Shown: positions 1-12,764, counted from the first letter of the stretch. The stretch: DNA of 64,000 nt from Leptasterias polaris (GCA_037783415.1 JAZGTN010000236.1:1116001-1180000); one strand, 5' to 3'. Notes: generated by a model not told the origin, from the letters alone. Numbers and translations: made by a program.

Positions 1-1978
<1,978 letters not shown>

Positions 1979-2039
1979 TAATTAAAAAAATACAACTCCA
2001 GATTCTATAATTTTGATATAATAACACAATATAACAAAA

Positions 2040-3330
2040 TGGTTATAAAAAAAAAAAATTTCGTCAGTGTGAGTTCTGTGGTAGACAGTAAGATCGTGCT
2101 TCAACATAAAATGTTGTAAGAAAAAACATTTCCCTCAAAAGTCACAAGTAGATGGTTTGTCCCCAGTGCAGACTCATTTGTGGCTTGGGTGTTTTCCCAT
2201 AAAATTCACAAACAAATGGTTTATGTCCGGTGTGGACTCTTTATAATGCTGAACTACGCTGCCTTTCTGAGGATGTGTTTGCCCCAAATGTCACAAATCA
2301 ATGTGTTTATCCTGGAATGAACTCATTCAGGATGAATGCAGAAGGAAAGGCTCGTCCACAAATCATGCAAACAAAAGGTTTCTTTCCAACATGGACAGTA
2401 AATACTGTTGCAGTTTTTATTTTTGAAAGACTACTCAACAAATATGTCACATAAGAACAAGTTCTCACAAATGTGAAGAAGCTGATGGAGGCGCAAGGAA
2501 GATTTCTTGTAGAAAGCTTTTCCAATCGTATATCTATGTCACACAGGATTTTTCGGTCTCCAGAGTGTTCTTGTTGATGATGATTAATTAGGATGGCTTA
2601 AGTTTATCTCAAGTGTGGACACAGTGATGGGTGGTCAAGTGAGATTTTTCTCATCAGCTTTTTCCAAAAATGTCACAAACAGAGGTTTTCTTCCGGTGTG
2701 GGTCACTGATATTATGAATCAATGTGTCTTTATTTAAAAGGCTTTGCCAAACATTTCAAACACAAAGCATTTCACTCCTTTTGGGGTACGCTGGTGTCCT
2801 CTTTGGGAAGATTCTTAATGAAAGCTTTTTTTAAAAGGCAACAAATAAAATGTTGTTTCTCTTCCGTGTAGAATCCCTTATGGATGACCAGGGAATGTTT
2901 TGGTTTAAGAACACCTTTTCGAGAATATCACAAACAAATAGTTTTTCTCCAGTGTGCATACGCAAGTTTTTAAACTTCTACTGTTTAATTTGTCCACAAA
3001 CATTACAAATAAGTGCTTTCGTTTGGGTGTTTTCTCAGCCTGTGTTTAGTGTGCATACGCAGGTTGTTAAATTACTGCTGAAAGGCTTTTCTACAAACAT
3101 CAGATGCTTTCTGTTGGCTCTTTCTCAGTCTGTGTTCGTGAAACAAAGATTCATTAAATTTTTCACAATATCACCCAATGACTTCCAAGTACATGTATGT
3201 GTTATTCTATGGGTTATTTCCAGTTTGCCTTTTCCTGAGTAGGATGCCCCACACAGTTCACAGATGAATGTCTTTTGGGGAGAATCCATATCTGTAATAA
3301 TAAGAAAAACTATTTTAGAATGTACTTGCC
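2040..3330 (-). pseudogene. Decayed upstream fingers of copy 1
   Basis: On the minus strand, upstream of the array, scattered pieces still look like C2H2 fingers, for example KKPFVCMICGRAF near 2330-2380 and the exon-like piece MDSPQKTFICELCG near 3225-3292. The latter is preceded in transcription order by a polypyrimidine tract and TTATTACAG, a plausible 3' splice site, and is followed by HRITHT. The equivalent pieces at 52454-52620 and 59608-59838 keep the same order, so this is a shared upstream exon region. Stops and frameshifts break it here. It is likely an intron/exon zone of an ancestral multi-exon finger gene; I could not define exact exons. Confidence 0.55.
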
Positions 3331-3587
3331 AAAAGTTTTTTAATTGAGAATGATAAATACATGTTCAATAATCAAACGTCACAAATCCTGTGTGTGTCTC
3401 TGCCGTTGAGTTCAAAATGAAGTATGATGGCTTAAATTGAGGCAAAAATCACATGTGAAAATGGTTTGCATTGAATAGTTTCTATCCAAAACGGGCTGCT
3501 CAAAAATGTCAGAGAGGGCTTTTCCACAAAATGTCACGAACAAACAGTTTCTCTGCAGTTCAGACCACACCAAGGTCAGGTCACGTT

Positions 3588-4020
3588 TTTCACAACAGCA
3601 TCAGGATCCTCATCAGCTGGCATAATTGCATGAGGGACCACATCAGCAACCACAGCAGTACCAGAGACCTCATCAACTGGCACATCAGCAGCAGTGTCCT
3701 AAGCAGCAGCCAAAGCAGTACCAGGGAAACCTCATCAGCGCACATCAAGGGACTTCAGCACCAACCAACCACAGCAGTACCAGAGACCTCATCAACTTGC
3801 ACATCAGCGGCAGGGTCCTCATCAGCTGGCTTATTAGCATCAGAGTTCTTAGCAGAAACCACAGCAGTACCAGGAACCGCATCAGATAACATCAGCATCA
3901 GGCCAGACTCAGCAAGCATAGCAGTACCAGGGACCCCATCAGCTAGCACAACAACATCAGCTCCAAGGGTGAAGCATTTGGTACCAGTATAATCTAAATT
4001 ATCTTGCAGTAACAATCCAT
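3588..4020 (-). repeat. Acidic repeat-coding minisatellite upstream of the fingers
   Basis: Imperfect 30-base-type repeats built from CAGCAGTACCAGGGACC and CATCAGCTGGCACATCAGC. Unit lengths are multiples of three, so several frames are open. On the minus strand they read as an acidic, valine-rich repeat of the type VPGTAVVADEVPDADV. This runs in frame with a nonrepetitive flank (GLLLQDNLDYTGTKC) that is conserved in copy 3 (GLLLQDDLDYPQTRRC). On the plus strand they read as Gln/His/Pro- or Ser/Thr-rich peptides. The conserved flank favours the minus-strand reading, which would make this the N-terminal region of the finger protein, but I cannot prove it. One stop interrupts the flank in this copy. 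Confidence 0.6.
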
Positions 4021-4059
4021 TGAATGTGGCAATTTATATTTGGTGATAAAATTGTCAGA

Positions 4060-4520
4060 CCGAAAAACAGAGACCAGTCAGTTATTACCGAATAGAAAGA
4101 AGCGTAAAGCTGGAGTGAACACATTGTTATAACTAGTTGAACTTAAAACTCTGTCAAAAGAGAGGATTAAAGGTGCCGCAAAAGCAGGGGGTAAAAGTTA
4201 AAAAGGAGAAAGGTTGGACTCTGGACTTGAGAGGGAAGAGAAGATGGAAAGGGAAAGGAAAGTACAACAATAACAAAAACTACTACCAAAAAAGGCAGAC
4301 ATGCTTACATCTGATCAGTCCAACTAATGTCATTGGTAGTTTTACAATGATGATGAAGAAGAGAAGAGGAGTGGATAAATCGTCAGGGGTGCTACACGTG
4401 GTTTTCATCAGGCCTGTGTCGAATGCACAGGGCAAAGTCAAAATTAGTTATGATGACTGCATGGACACGGACTCTGATCACTTAAGTTTGCATTGTACAT
4501 TGCTTGAATGAAGTAATTAC
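4060..4520 (+). pseudogene. Lysine-rich segment plus PHD-like finger remnant, copy 1
   Basis: Plus-strand coding debris, head-to-head with the zinc-finger gene. A basic stretch (KRKAG, then many Lys/Gly codons, 4095-4300) leads to a remnant of a PHD-like zinc finger at about 4320-4490. The better copies (49270-49425 and 60900-61232) show an acidic loop, W-I-N-C-x2-C, a tryptophan next to His-x2-Cys, and a final C-x2-C ending in a stop. In this copy cysteines are lost and frames are broken, but the tail DDCMDTDSDH is intact. A related finger sits in the LTR retrotransposon ORF at about 20062-20193. The origin could be a transposon-encoded protein; a pogo/Tigger-type C-terminal finger is an alternative. 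Confidence 0.5.
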
Positions 4521-5047
4521 CGAAAACCTAATACTAAACAGAACAATGTAAAAAAAAAACTAAAAATAATAAATAATTATAAAAAGAGATTCATTTGTTA
4601 ATTACAAAAACAGTGTTTGCGAGTAATGTCTTCAAATTATGATGGAATGATTTGGTGATGACATTTTACCTTATCAGTCCAATGTTTGGTTTAGGAGTTA
4701 AGATTCTTCAAATAATAAACATCAACTTCCGGTTTTAAAAATGATGTAAAGATTGAAAAATACAATTGGTGGTTCAGAAGTTGTGATTTTTGAAACAATA
4801 AATTTCAATTTCCAGCTTGAACCGAAAATCAAGGTAAAATTGGGTCACATTTTTTGTAGCTTTTGTTGAGTTATAATACTTTTCCAACTATGTAAAGGTT
4901 GTAAAAGCTCACTGAGTGGTTCAGTAGTTAAAAATGTTTTCAAAAATTATTATGAGATGGATTATCTTTGGGCGAGCAATATATAATGTAACACATAGCG
5001 ACGCCAACGTAACTTTACAGTACATATACAAACATTAAAACTAAGCT
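4521..5047. other. Noncoding, degraded repeat sequence
   Basis: AT-rich sequence with no gene. It contains short pieces (for example AACTTCCGGTTTTAAAAATG near 4724) that recur in the Helitron-like regions at 10-11, 53-55 and 62-63 kb, so it is probably decayed Helitron sequence. Confidence 0.4.
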
Positions 5048-5058
5048 AAACGTACAGT

Positions 5059-5200
5059 AGTCTTGGCCCAAGACGTCAGTGATCGATAATGGATAGTGTA
5101 CTGCGCTCCGTTACAACTCGTTACAGCGCGCCCTCTTGTGGCTTGAATTACCCAACTTGACTAGCTCTCACTAACGTCTTGGGAATCTCGTAGCGCTGGC
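5059..5200 (+). repeat. Left terminal inverted repeat, 142 bp
   Basis: Base-for-base reverse complement of 8557-8698, running from AGTCTTGGCC to TAGCGCTGGC. The similarity stops abruptly after GGC. The arm contains two related CAAGACGT/ACGTCTTGGG blocks near its outer and inner ends, possible transposase binding sites (inference). Confidence 0.93.
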
Positions 5201-5340
5201 TTAACTTTTTCATTGTTTTCTCCCTAGCCTTTCCTAGGGAACCAATCAGCGCGCGATCGTAGTAATAAATTTGCATAATTACTTATGTGACCCAGGGTCA
5301 TGCTTCAGCTGCATATCATAGTGCATGCAGTATTGTCGAC

Positions 5341-7129
5341 ATGGCCGCCAGCTGTGAGCGATTCTCACTAGAATTTAGAAAAGAAACACGCTCGTGAAAA
5401 ACTAAAAGTCAAACTAATTAAACCAAAGCAGTCATGAGCTATTGATGATGTTCTAGATGGCAACTACCCGTTTGTCTGCTTACAAACCGGCTTCGGTATA
5501 AGCTTAATTTTCCAGTCATTTACCTCTGTATGTCGATGTGATTTAGAAAAACTTTCTCTATGCCTTTATACACAATGCCAAACAAGACAGATTCAGTCGT
5601 CGCAGTTTGTGGATTCACAGATGAACATTATTAAGGAGAAGGCTGCCATGAGTGCCAGAGGCAAATATTGTTTTTTTTAACCAGTCCAGAAGCCCTTATC
5701 AGCATAAAATGACGTGAATTTCTGCAGTTGTACTCGGTGTACAGGCTTGTCTGCGGTTTATTCATCACAGGAGAGAGTCATTGGTCACAAAGTGGTGAGT
5801 TATGAGAGAAATCCCATTTTGTTTTACTTATTGAAATTGTTCAATTGTGGATAAAACTGAATTGATTTTTAGTCTTAATAAGCCACATAGTTGTCAGTTG
5901 TAGTCGTACTCTCCCAGAGTCCCGGCAGAGAGGGGCTAGTTTAGTTAACTTATGCGGTTAGAATAGATGAGTACATTTTGTCAGCTATCTGATAGCTCTG
6001 AGGTTTTTCTTTTTGAGGTCGAATAAATAATAATAATAAATCATTTTACCTAAGGCAATCCTGACAAAGCAAGTCATATTCCGAATGCACAAGTATGCAT
6101 TATCCATTGATTTGACACTGGCTCAAATTGTTGATTTGTGTCTGATATCTACTTTCTGTGTATTGTTGAAGCACTCGTTTGTAATCAGTTATTTGCAATG
6201 ATGATCGTATTATCCTCCATGTTCAAGGGTTGCGTATTGCGATCATTTCAACTAGCAATTGGTAAAACATCATTTTAACACAACCCCCAACCGACAAAAA
6301 TTAATAAATAGATCAATAATAAATAAACAAATAAACATAAATAAATAATGTGTACAGTGTTCAAGCTTCATATAGAGACCAAAAAAGCGCTTGAAGTGAT
6401 CCATCCAATATACATTATTGCATAATATTATTAGTTTCCATTTATTCTTCTCTAATAATACACACCAAGATCTGAGCTTATTGTATTTTTTTTATTTTTT
6501 TTTTGCAGGGGCCAGTCATCAGGAAAGAAATCAGCTTTCAGAAAATTGTATGCCAAGCTTGGAGAACCGGGAAGTATCATTGCTGCCATGACAGTGACAG
6601 AAAGTCTTGCCACACGATTGGCAATCAAAGATGCCTTGCAAATATCATGAGGAATGCAGTTCTTATTCAACAGGGACCGGCCCGTGACAATATCAAGCAA
6701 AAGCAAGTTGCGGAAGAAATCTTTGGATGGCTTGCAGATGATGACTACAGAAAAAAGGAAAAGATGGGGCGCATCGTTATATACTGTCAGTCAAGAAAGA
6801 CGTGTGCAGAACTGTGCTGTTTTCTGCTGCAAGCTTCCATCATCACATCACAAATGGTTCAATATGCATTATACTATTACAGAGAGTGATGTTTACGATA
6901 AGTTTCTACGTAGCTTTTTCGACCCTGAGGGAGCTGTGCACATACTCTTCGCAACTGTTGCTTTTAGACTGGGGGTTGATGTAAACGGGCCTACAACTTT
7001 GTCATTTTTGAACACCTGGCACCAAGTGAAATTGACGATTATGTACACCCAAGTGGGAGAGTTCGGGGTGATGAGAAACTGAGTCTATCAAATGTAATAA
7101 ACTATCTTATAGAAACAGAAGCACTTTAG
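5341..7129 (+). pseudogene. RecQ-like DNA helicase, two-exon pseudogene inside the transposon
   Basis: Exon 1 (about 5395-5790) keeps the RecQ order: LIKPKQ (motif 0-like), then LQTGFGISLIFQ, a Walker A in which the catalytic lysine is replaced by isoleucine. Next come SPEALIS (motif Ib-like, followed by a stop) and GESHW where DEAH is expected. A GTGAGT donor lies at about 5793, and TTTTTTTTGCAG at 6498-6509 is the acceptor. Exon 2 gives SGKKSAFRKLY, IVIYCQSRKTCAEL (motif IV), FFDPEGAVHILFAT and FRLGVDVNG (motif V), and after a frameshift APSEIDDYV and SGRVRGDEK (motif VI, altered). Stops and frameshifts are scattered throughout, so it cannot make an active enzyme. RecQ-type enzymes unwind DNA 3'-to-5' using ATP. 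Whether it serves transposition or was captured is unknown. Confidence 0.8.
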
Positions 7130-8556
7130 GAACAGATGAAAAACTTCCTTGACACCCAACAATGTAGAAGAGCTATGATACATCAGCATTCCATGTACAT
7201 GTAGCACACGTTAGCAGGCTCACAAGTACAAGAACTTGTGCCACAATAACTGCTGTGATAACTGTGCATTTTAAACTGCTGTTGTGGGGTATTTCTTGTT
7301 TTAGCCTGTTCAATCTTAATCATTTTCAGAATCACAATTCTGTGAAAGATTTCTCTTTGGCAATAGCAAAAAAATAAAATAAAAAATAAAAAATGTGTTT
7401 GGGCCATTTCTAACAGATCAGTCTAATCAATTCATTATCCGCATACAGTGTATGTTGCAGCTTACGGTGAATATGCTGTTGAATATGCTGAATTATGTGT
7501 TGTATTTACAGTTATTGAAGCATTTCAAAGTTGACGTGTTATTATTCACTTTGGCTCATAGACCAGTAACTTAGTTATACATGTAGGTTCACCACAAGTC
7601 AGTCAGTCATAATTCAAGTAGGCAGCTATTCAAATCAACTATTTAAAGAAAAGCATTCTTTTGTCATTCTTCTTCATCTTTAGTGTGACACATACATATT
7701 ATTGACTAAAGTGTGCATTTCAGTGCAGCACAAGTATTTCAACAAACGTTTTGTTTTTGCGAGTTTTTTTTTATTGAATTTTTTAAATTTATTTAAGCCA
7801 ACAACATTTTTTCCTATGTGATTTTGTTATCAAACATACTGAAATGAGTCATAACAAAACAAGTTTAAACTAATTATGGTTTATATTCAAAATCACATTT
7901 TTGCCTCATAATGGTGCATTCCAGTAGAAACAGGCATTTATAAATGTTATGATGTTGGAAATATCTTTTTGCCCGTATTGTTTGGAAATAATTTTAATTG
8001 AACTGAATCAGATGTTTTTATAGATGTAAGTTTATACAACATAATGACTATATAAATATATAATGTGACAGAGAACTCACAAGAGAAATAAACTGACGTT
8101 CATGTATTTAAAAATATATAAACTTGTATGGATACATATGTCAGATCATGTACAGTATGTGTACTTCAGGCATCCACTGATATGGACTGTTTTATGAATT
8201 TGTAAAAAATTACTAGCCCTAAACTTTGACAGCAGTAAATTGTTCTAATTCGAATCCAAAAACAGTGCGTTCACAACGAACCGTTATAAACAGAAATTAA
8301 AACCGACGACATTCTGTAGAGAAGCAGCAATTTTACATTATTCACTGGGGAAAATAGCTGGACGAGCGAAACCCTGCATAGTTATTTTTTTGAGCAAACC
8401 TATTACGGACGTGGGTAGGTCGTCGTCTAACGACTGCCTCATGCATGCTATTGCATGGGAGCTGCCATCTTGTTCGCGGATTTGATTGTTTGAATATTCA
8501 TTGAGCAACCTTGACAACGGTCTTAATTTACATAAAAAGGCCACGCCCCCAATGCT
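7130..8556. other. Noncoding 3' part of the long-TIR transposon
   Basis: AT-rich sequence after the helicase relic with no domain or ORF I can support. It could be 3' untranslated sequence or the decayed remains of a second gene such as a transposase. Confidence 0.5.
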
Positions 8557-8698
8557 GCCAGCGCTACGAGATTCCCAAGACGTTAGTGAGAGCTAGTCAA
8601 GTTGGGTAATTCAAGCCACAAGAGGGCGCGCTGTAACGAGTTGTAACGGAGCGCAGTACACTATCCATTATCGATCACTGACGTCTTGGGCCAAGACT
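8557..8698 (-). repeat. Right terminal inverted repeat, 142 bp
   Basis: Exact reverse complement of the left arm, ending CCAAGACT immediately before the second target-duplication copy AAACGTACAGT (8699-8709). Confidence 0.93.
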
Positions 8699-8943
8699 AA
8701 ACGTACAGTGGACATGTAGATGTACAGGTTCCGTTTTAGACTAGATTTCAAGTCTGAGATCAATGTAATTTCTCTGCATCGGCCACGAAAAACTCTTCAC
8801 GCATATTGGCTATCGCATGCTTTAACTTGAGATTTCATTGTTGGGAGCTAAACAAGAGAACCCTATTTTAGGCAATACTATATTGGTTATCAGGTAGACA
8901 AATAAAAGACGACCACAGACTTGGAACCAAGTCTAGTTCAGCG

Positions 8944-9944
8944 CAAGGGCGTCGATTGCTACTGAAAAGTAGGGGGGACGGGCGAGCAAGTCTTGACAAA
9001 ATACATATTACATTATTTGCACCCCCCATTACTTTTACATTTAATTCTGTGTTACACTTGTTCCCTATTTTTGTTTGACCACGAGGCGAGTTACAGGGGG
9101 TGATATTTAACAATAACATCACCCGAAATGGTGTTTGGGCCTGGCTTTCCCTTATGTAAAACCGAGATTCTACCAAATACAAACATGCTTCGGGAGTCCG
9201 GCGTTTATCGTGTGTCAGCTTGAAGTTCTTCGAAAAAACAAAATACTGCTTCTTCGACAAATCTTGTCATGACCCAAACTGCTCATATTAATAATGGATT
9301 TTACTACATTTTTGGCGTTGTGCGATTGTAACAATTTGAACAAAGATATTGACAAAATAGGGAGACCGCCAACATAGGGCTATATAGCTCTGTTGGTAGA
9401 GCGCCGGCACGTTAAACCGGAGGTCGTTGGTTCAAATCCCGCTTTAGTCAATTTTTCTTTGTTCAACCCAAAATCAATTTGAAAACACATTTGCACATGG
9501 GCGCACAAACAGACAGACTTCCTTTGTGGAGGGATCGTGTACCGTACATTATAGCATACACAAATGACGCATAACTTGAATGCTAACAAGGTATATACGT
9601 AAGCGGGATTTTGGCGTTCATGTCTTGGACGAAACTTGTCGTCTATTGTCTGTATTATAGAAACGGAAATAGGCCAAAAATACCATTCTGCGCGTGGTCC
9701 ATCAGAACAAAAGATGAAAATGAAGAAAACATTTCACCGTTTGTTCGCTATTCTTTTAGTTGAACAAAAATTGTAATGAAATATTAAATCTAGAAAATGG
9801 TGTATATTTTTTCATATTTTGTTGGATATTTCTAATGAACAGTCAATCAAAAAGTGGGGGGGGGGGACATCTGATATGCTGTCCCCCCCAGTCTAAAAAG
9901 TGGGGGGGACATGTCCCCCCGTCCCCCACCCATCGACGCCCTTG
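8944..9944. mobile_element. hAT-like nonautonomous transposon
   Basis: A 1001-base element flanked by an exact 8-bp duplication, GTTCAGCG (8936-8943 and 9945-9952). It has 13-bp inverted ends, CAAGGGCGTCGAT, followed by G-rich subterminal sequence on both sides. Eight-bp duplications and CA-starting ends are the hallmark of hAT elements. There is no transposase ORF, so it depends on another copy. The G runs at 9855-9864 and 9902-9909 are part of its right end. Confidence 0.85.
9378..9450 (+). tRNA. tRNA-like sequence (Asn-GTT-like), probably a pseudogene or SINE head
   Basis: The 73 bases fold as a tRNA by inspection. A 7-bp acceptor (GGCTATA with TTTAGTC, one mismatch and one G-U) leads to a D arm GCTC/GAGC. 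The anticodon stem CCGGC/ACCGG has one mismatch, with loop ACGTTAA, and the T loop is TTCAAAT. The internal promoter boxes A (TAGCTCTGTTGGTAGAGCG) and B (GGTTCAAATCC) are near-consensus. The loop would place GTT as anticodon, but position 33 is C instead of U. It lies inside the hAT-like element, so a tRNA-derived SINE or tRNA pseudogene is likelier than a working gene. Confidence 0.55.
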
Positions 9945-9952
9945 GTTCAGCG

Positions 9953-12539
9953 TATGTGTGCTTAAATGTTATTACACTAGTGTGCAAGGTCTTTGTGGGT
10001 CAACTTAAACATACGCTTTATCGTCCTTTTTTGACCAGATCTAAGGTCAAAATGGTGTCATCTCTGTGCAAAAGTTTGAGCAGGCTTCACATTCTACAAC
10101 CTGATACAAAAATTAAGCTGAGATGTTATGAATTGTTGAACTTCCGGTTTGAACTGAAAGTCAAGGTCAAAAGGAGTATCGGTGTATCGTTTGTCAAACT
10201 TTTATTGAGCTATCCGATGTGTAGATTGTAAAAATCCAGACAGTAGTTCATGAGGTATGTTTTTTTTAAAGCATTAACTTTTAATCTAATGTTATTTGAT
10301 ACCCAATGAAGTTCGTGTTGTCTTGATACAAGGTTAAACTATCTGATGCGTTTCAATGTTCAATTCAAAATCAATCTAGAGTTATTCCGTAGATAAAGTC
10401 AAAAGTTGTTTTTTGAAGAAATACAAAACGAAAACAAACTTTGACCTAGGGTAGCGACCCGGAAGAAAAGGTCAAACGATTTTGGCGTTAACTTTTCAAA
10501 TGTTGCCCCAGTCTTGGTCTATCAGATGCCCAACTATGAACATCATAGCTTTCACATTCAATGAGAAACTGCACATAGCAAATGGTCATTGTTCAACCTT
10601 ACAAACCTTGTAATTCGACACCTGATGACGTCATCATTACGTCATGACAGCTGTTCTGTCTTCATATTGTCTGATTTGTTTCAAGGCTCAATTCACCTTC
10701 AATTTTGAGTTATGTTGTAGAGAAGAGTTTCGCGGAAGAAGAAGAAACTAGGTATTCATTTTACCTTATCAATCCAATGCCTGGTTCAGGAGTCATGATT
10801 TTTTTCAAATATGACCTTAGGATGGATTGTAACTTTGTAAACACCCAATATTTGGACCAAAAGTAATGATTTTTACAAATATAAAGTGTCAACTTCCATT
10901 TTGAAATGGAAGTCAATGTCAAATGAGGTCACACTTTATAGCATTGGTAAAGTTACAAAGGTTTATCTAAGGACGTCCAGGGGAAAAACAGCTTTCAGAT
11001 TCAATGAGATACAGTGAACAGCAAATGGTAATTTTTAAACTTTAAAACCTTGTAATTCGACAACTGTTTGCGTTATCATGACGTAATGAAAATTGTTTTG
11101 TCTTCATATTATGGTTCAATAATCTGATGAGTTTCAAGGTTCAACTCAGTTTCAATCTTGAGTTATGCTGTAGAGAAGAGTTCCGTGGAAGAAGATGGAA
11201 AAACAAAACTTAAAACCTGAAACATAGTTTGCAGACAAGATCAATTGACAATACCTTTCTGATCAGTTGTAGATTAAAAAAGTAAAATGTCTGGTTTTAG
11301 AGTTACAGGGGTCGAAATTGAACTGACCCTAAATTTTATGCCGCGACCCTAAACTTTTTATTCGGCTTAAAAAAATATGAAGAAAAAAAATTAATAATGA
11401 AAAATTATTTAAAAAATAAAGGTATTATGTACCAATTGTCAGACTTCGACCAAACTATTATGTTTTTTATTAAAATTTAACTAAAACACTAAACACATTC
11501 AGACAAGTTTACTGATATCTGCGTAATTTTGGTCTCATGATTTTTGTGATCCACGGACGTCGCGTCGTGTTTCGTGAAGTACCTAGCGGAAAATACCCAC
11601 AATGCAAAGCACCGCGCACGCATGTCTACATGGCGGTGCTCAATCTGAAGATTGCACAAACTTATGCTCAATAGGCAAATGGAGCTGCCGATTCTGCATG
11701 GCACAAACTAAAGATTGTGCAAAGGTGTGTCCAATTCGTTGTGCAAATATGTTGATTGCGCTCCGAAGATAAACAAAAGGGGACTCAACAGAAGACGCAA
11801 GCGGACGATTTAGGGCACATCGCATCGTGATCACTATTTGGTCAGCCTTTCGCGGCACTTTCGAGTGAAATTGTTTACGTTTATCCGAACAATAAAAATG
11901 TAAACGTGAACCGGATGATCGGTCGGTTATCGTGTAACACCTACCCTACAAATTTTAAACCGAATTCACATTGAACTCATAGAGGTCATATTTTGGCCCC
12001 CAAAAAGCGGAAAACTGCCGAATGGCGGGGAATTCTCATGTCTGCTACATGTAAGCTTATATTCGTAAAACAAGTTGATGACGTCATTATGACATCACTT
12101 CACATTTCACTAGTCATGGCCCTTGTCTAACAATACGCCAAGTTTCAACTCGGTTGGCTTTTTGGTTTATAGTAGATACATAATGCGACTTCAAAAAGTG
12201 CACCTTTACGGCCTTACAACATGACACACGATGTCATCTTTACTACGACTCCACAAATTGTTGTCTGTATAAAGTTCATTATGTTTACAAGTTTTGAAAA
12301 GATTCTAATAAACTTTGCCACAGACACCTAGTACTAAAAGTGTGTTTTGACCTGTTTTCAACCTGCCGCTAGACGTCAGCAATCCTATTCTTTAAAAACA
12401 GACACTTGTCAGACAACAACATCGTTAGAAACAACTTTTTAAAACATTGCCACTTTCTGCCACTTTCAAATTACTAGGCACTTCCAGTTTCAACCGAAAG
12501 TAGGGGTCATGTGAGGTCACACCACTAACAAAAAAAAGG
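9953..12539. other. Noncoding, Helitron-type repeat sequence
   Basis: No gene is supported here. The stretch contains many copies of short phrases shared with the Helitron-like elements elsewhere, such as ACTTCCGGTTTGAACTG, CTTGTAATTCGACACCTGA and GATGACGTCATC. The block 12060-12520 is clearly homologous to 40920-41390 and 48490-48910 in the same orientation. It probably belongs to a minus-oriented Helitron-like copy whose 5' end is at about 12763. A TATA-poor, GC-richer patch at 11540-11900 was not identified. Confidence 0.5.
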
Positions 12540-12607
12540 GCCTAAGATATGACCTTAGTAAGACCCCGCAGCTTCTTGCGGGGTCTTACTAAGGTCATAT
12601 CTTAGGC
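12540..12607. repeat. Perfect palindrome, 31-bp stem with 6-base loop
   Basis: Bases 12540-12570 are the exact reverse complement of 12577-12607, separated by GCTTCT. The stem begins GCCTAAGATATGACC. One arm resembles 41400-41420 inside the Helitron-like element, which has no palindrome there, so the hairpin arose locally by inverted duplication. It would form a very stable hairpin in single-stranded DNA or RNA. Confidence 0.95.
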
Positions 12608-12733
12608 AGTGCCATCTTCATGTTCAGGTTTAAAGGATATGCCACGTTTCAGGTTTGTACAACTTTTCCTTTTTGCGAAATCGTGTAGAGAAGGTTCAGG
12701 GAGAAGAAGAAAATAAAACAGAACAGTATACAA

Positions 12734-12763
12734 TAGGTTTTCGGCTGATAGCCGAATACCTCA
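12734..12763 (-). repeat. Helitron-like 5' terminus with hairpin
   Basis: TTCGGCTGATAGCCGAA lies within an AGGTATTCGG-type terminus (reverse strand). It corresponds to the 5' ends at 41701-41729 and 55292-55320, and a nearly identical hairpin recurs at 55414-55441. Confidence 0.5.
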
Positions 12764-12764
12764 A

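Larger units (their letters stand above)
5059..8698 (+). mobile_element. Long-TIR DNA transposon carrying a RecQ-like helicase relic
   Basis: A 3640-base element bounded by perfect 142-bp inverted repeats (5059-5200 and 8557-8698). It is flanked by an identical 11-bp duplication, AAACGTACAGT, at 5048-5058 and 8699-8709. The termini begin AGTCTTGGCC; the outermost bases form the palindrome GTCTTGGCCCAAGAC. The perfect TIRs and target duplication show recent movement, although the internal helicase gene is dead, so the copy was probably mobilised in trans. TIRs over 100 bp and 9-11 bp duplications are typical of Mutator-like elements. Academ elements are reported to carry helicases, but with shorter duplications (from memory). 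No transposase domain is recognisable inside, so the superfamily stays open. Confidence 0.9.

Noticed and set aside
9380..9589. Minus-strand ORF across the tRNA-like region (GFEPTTSGL)
   Set aside because: This peptide is the familiar artefact of translating a tRNA B-box region; it is not a protein gene.
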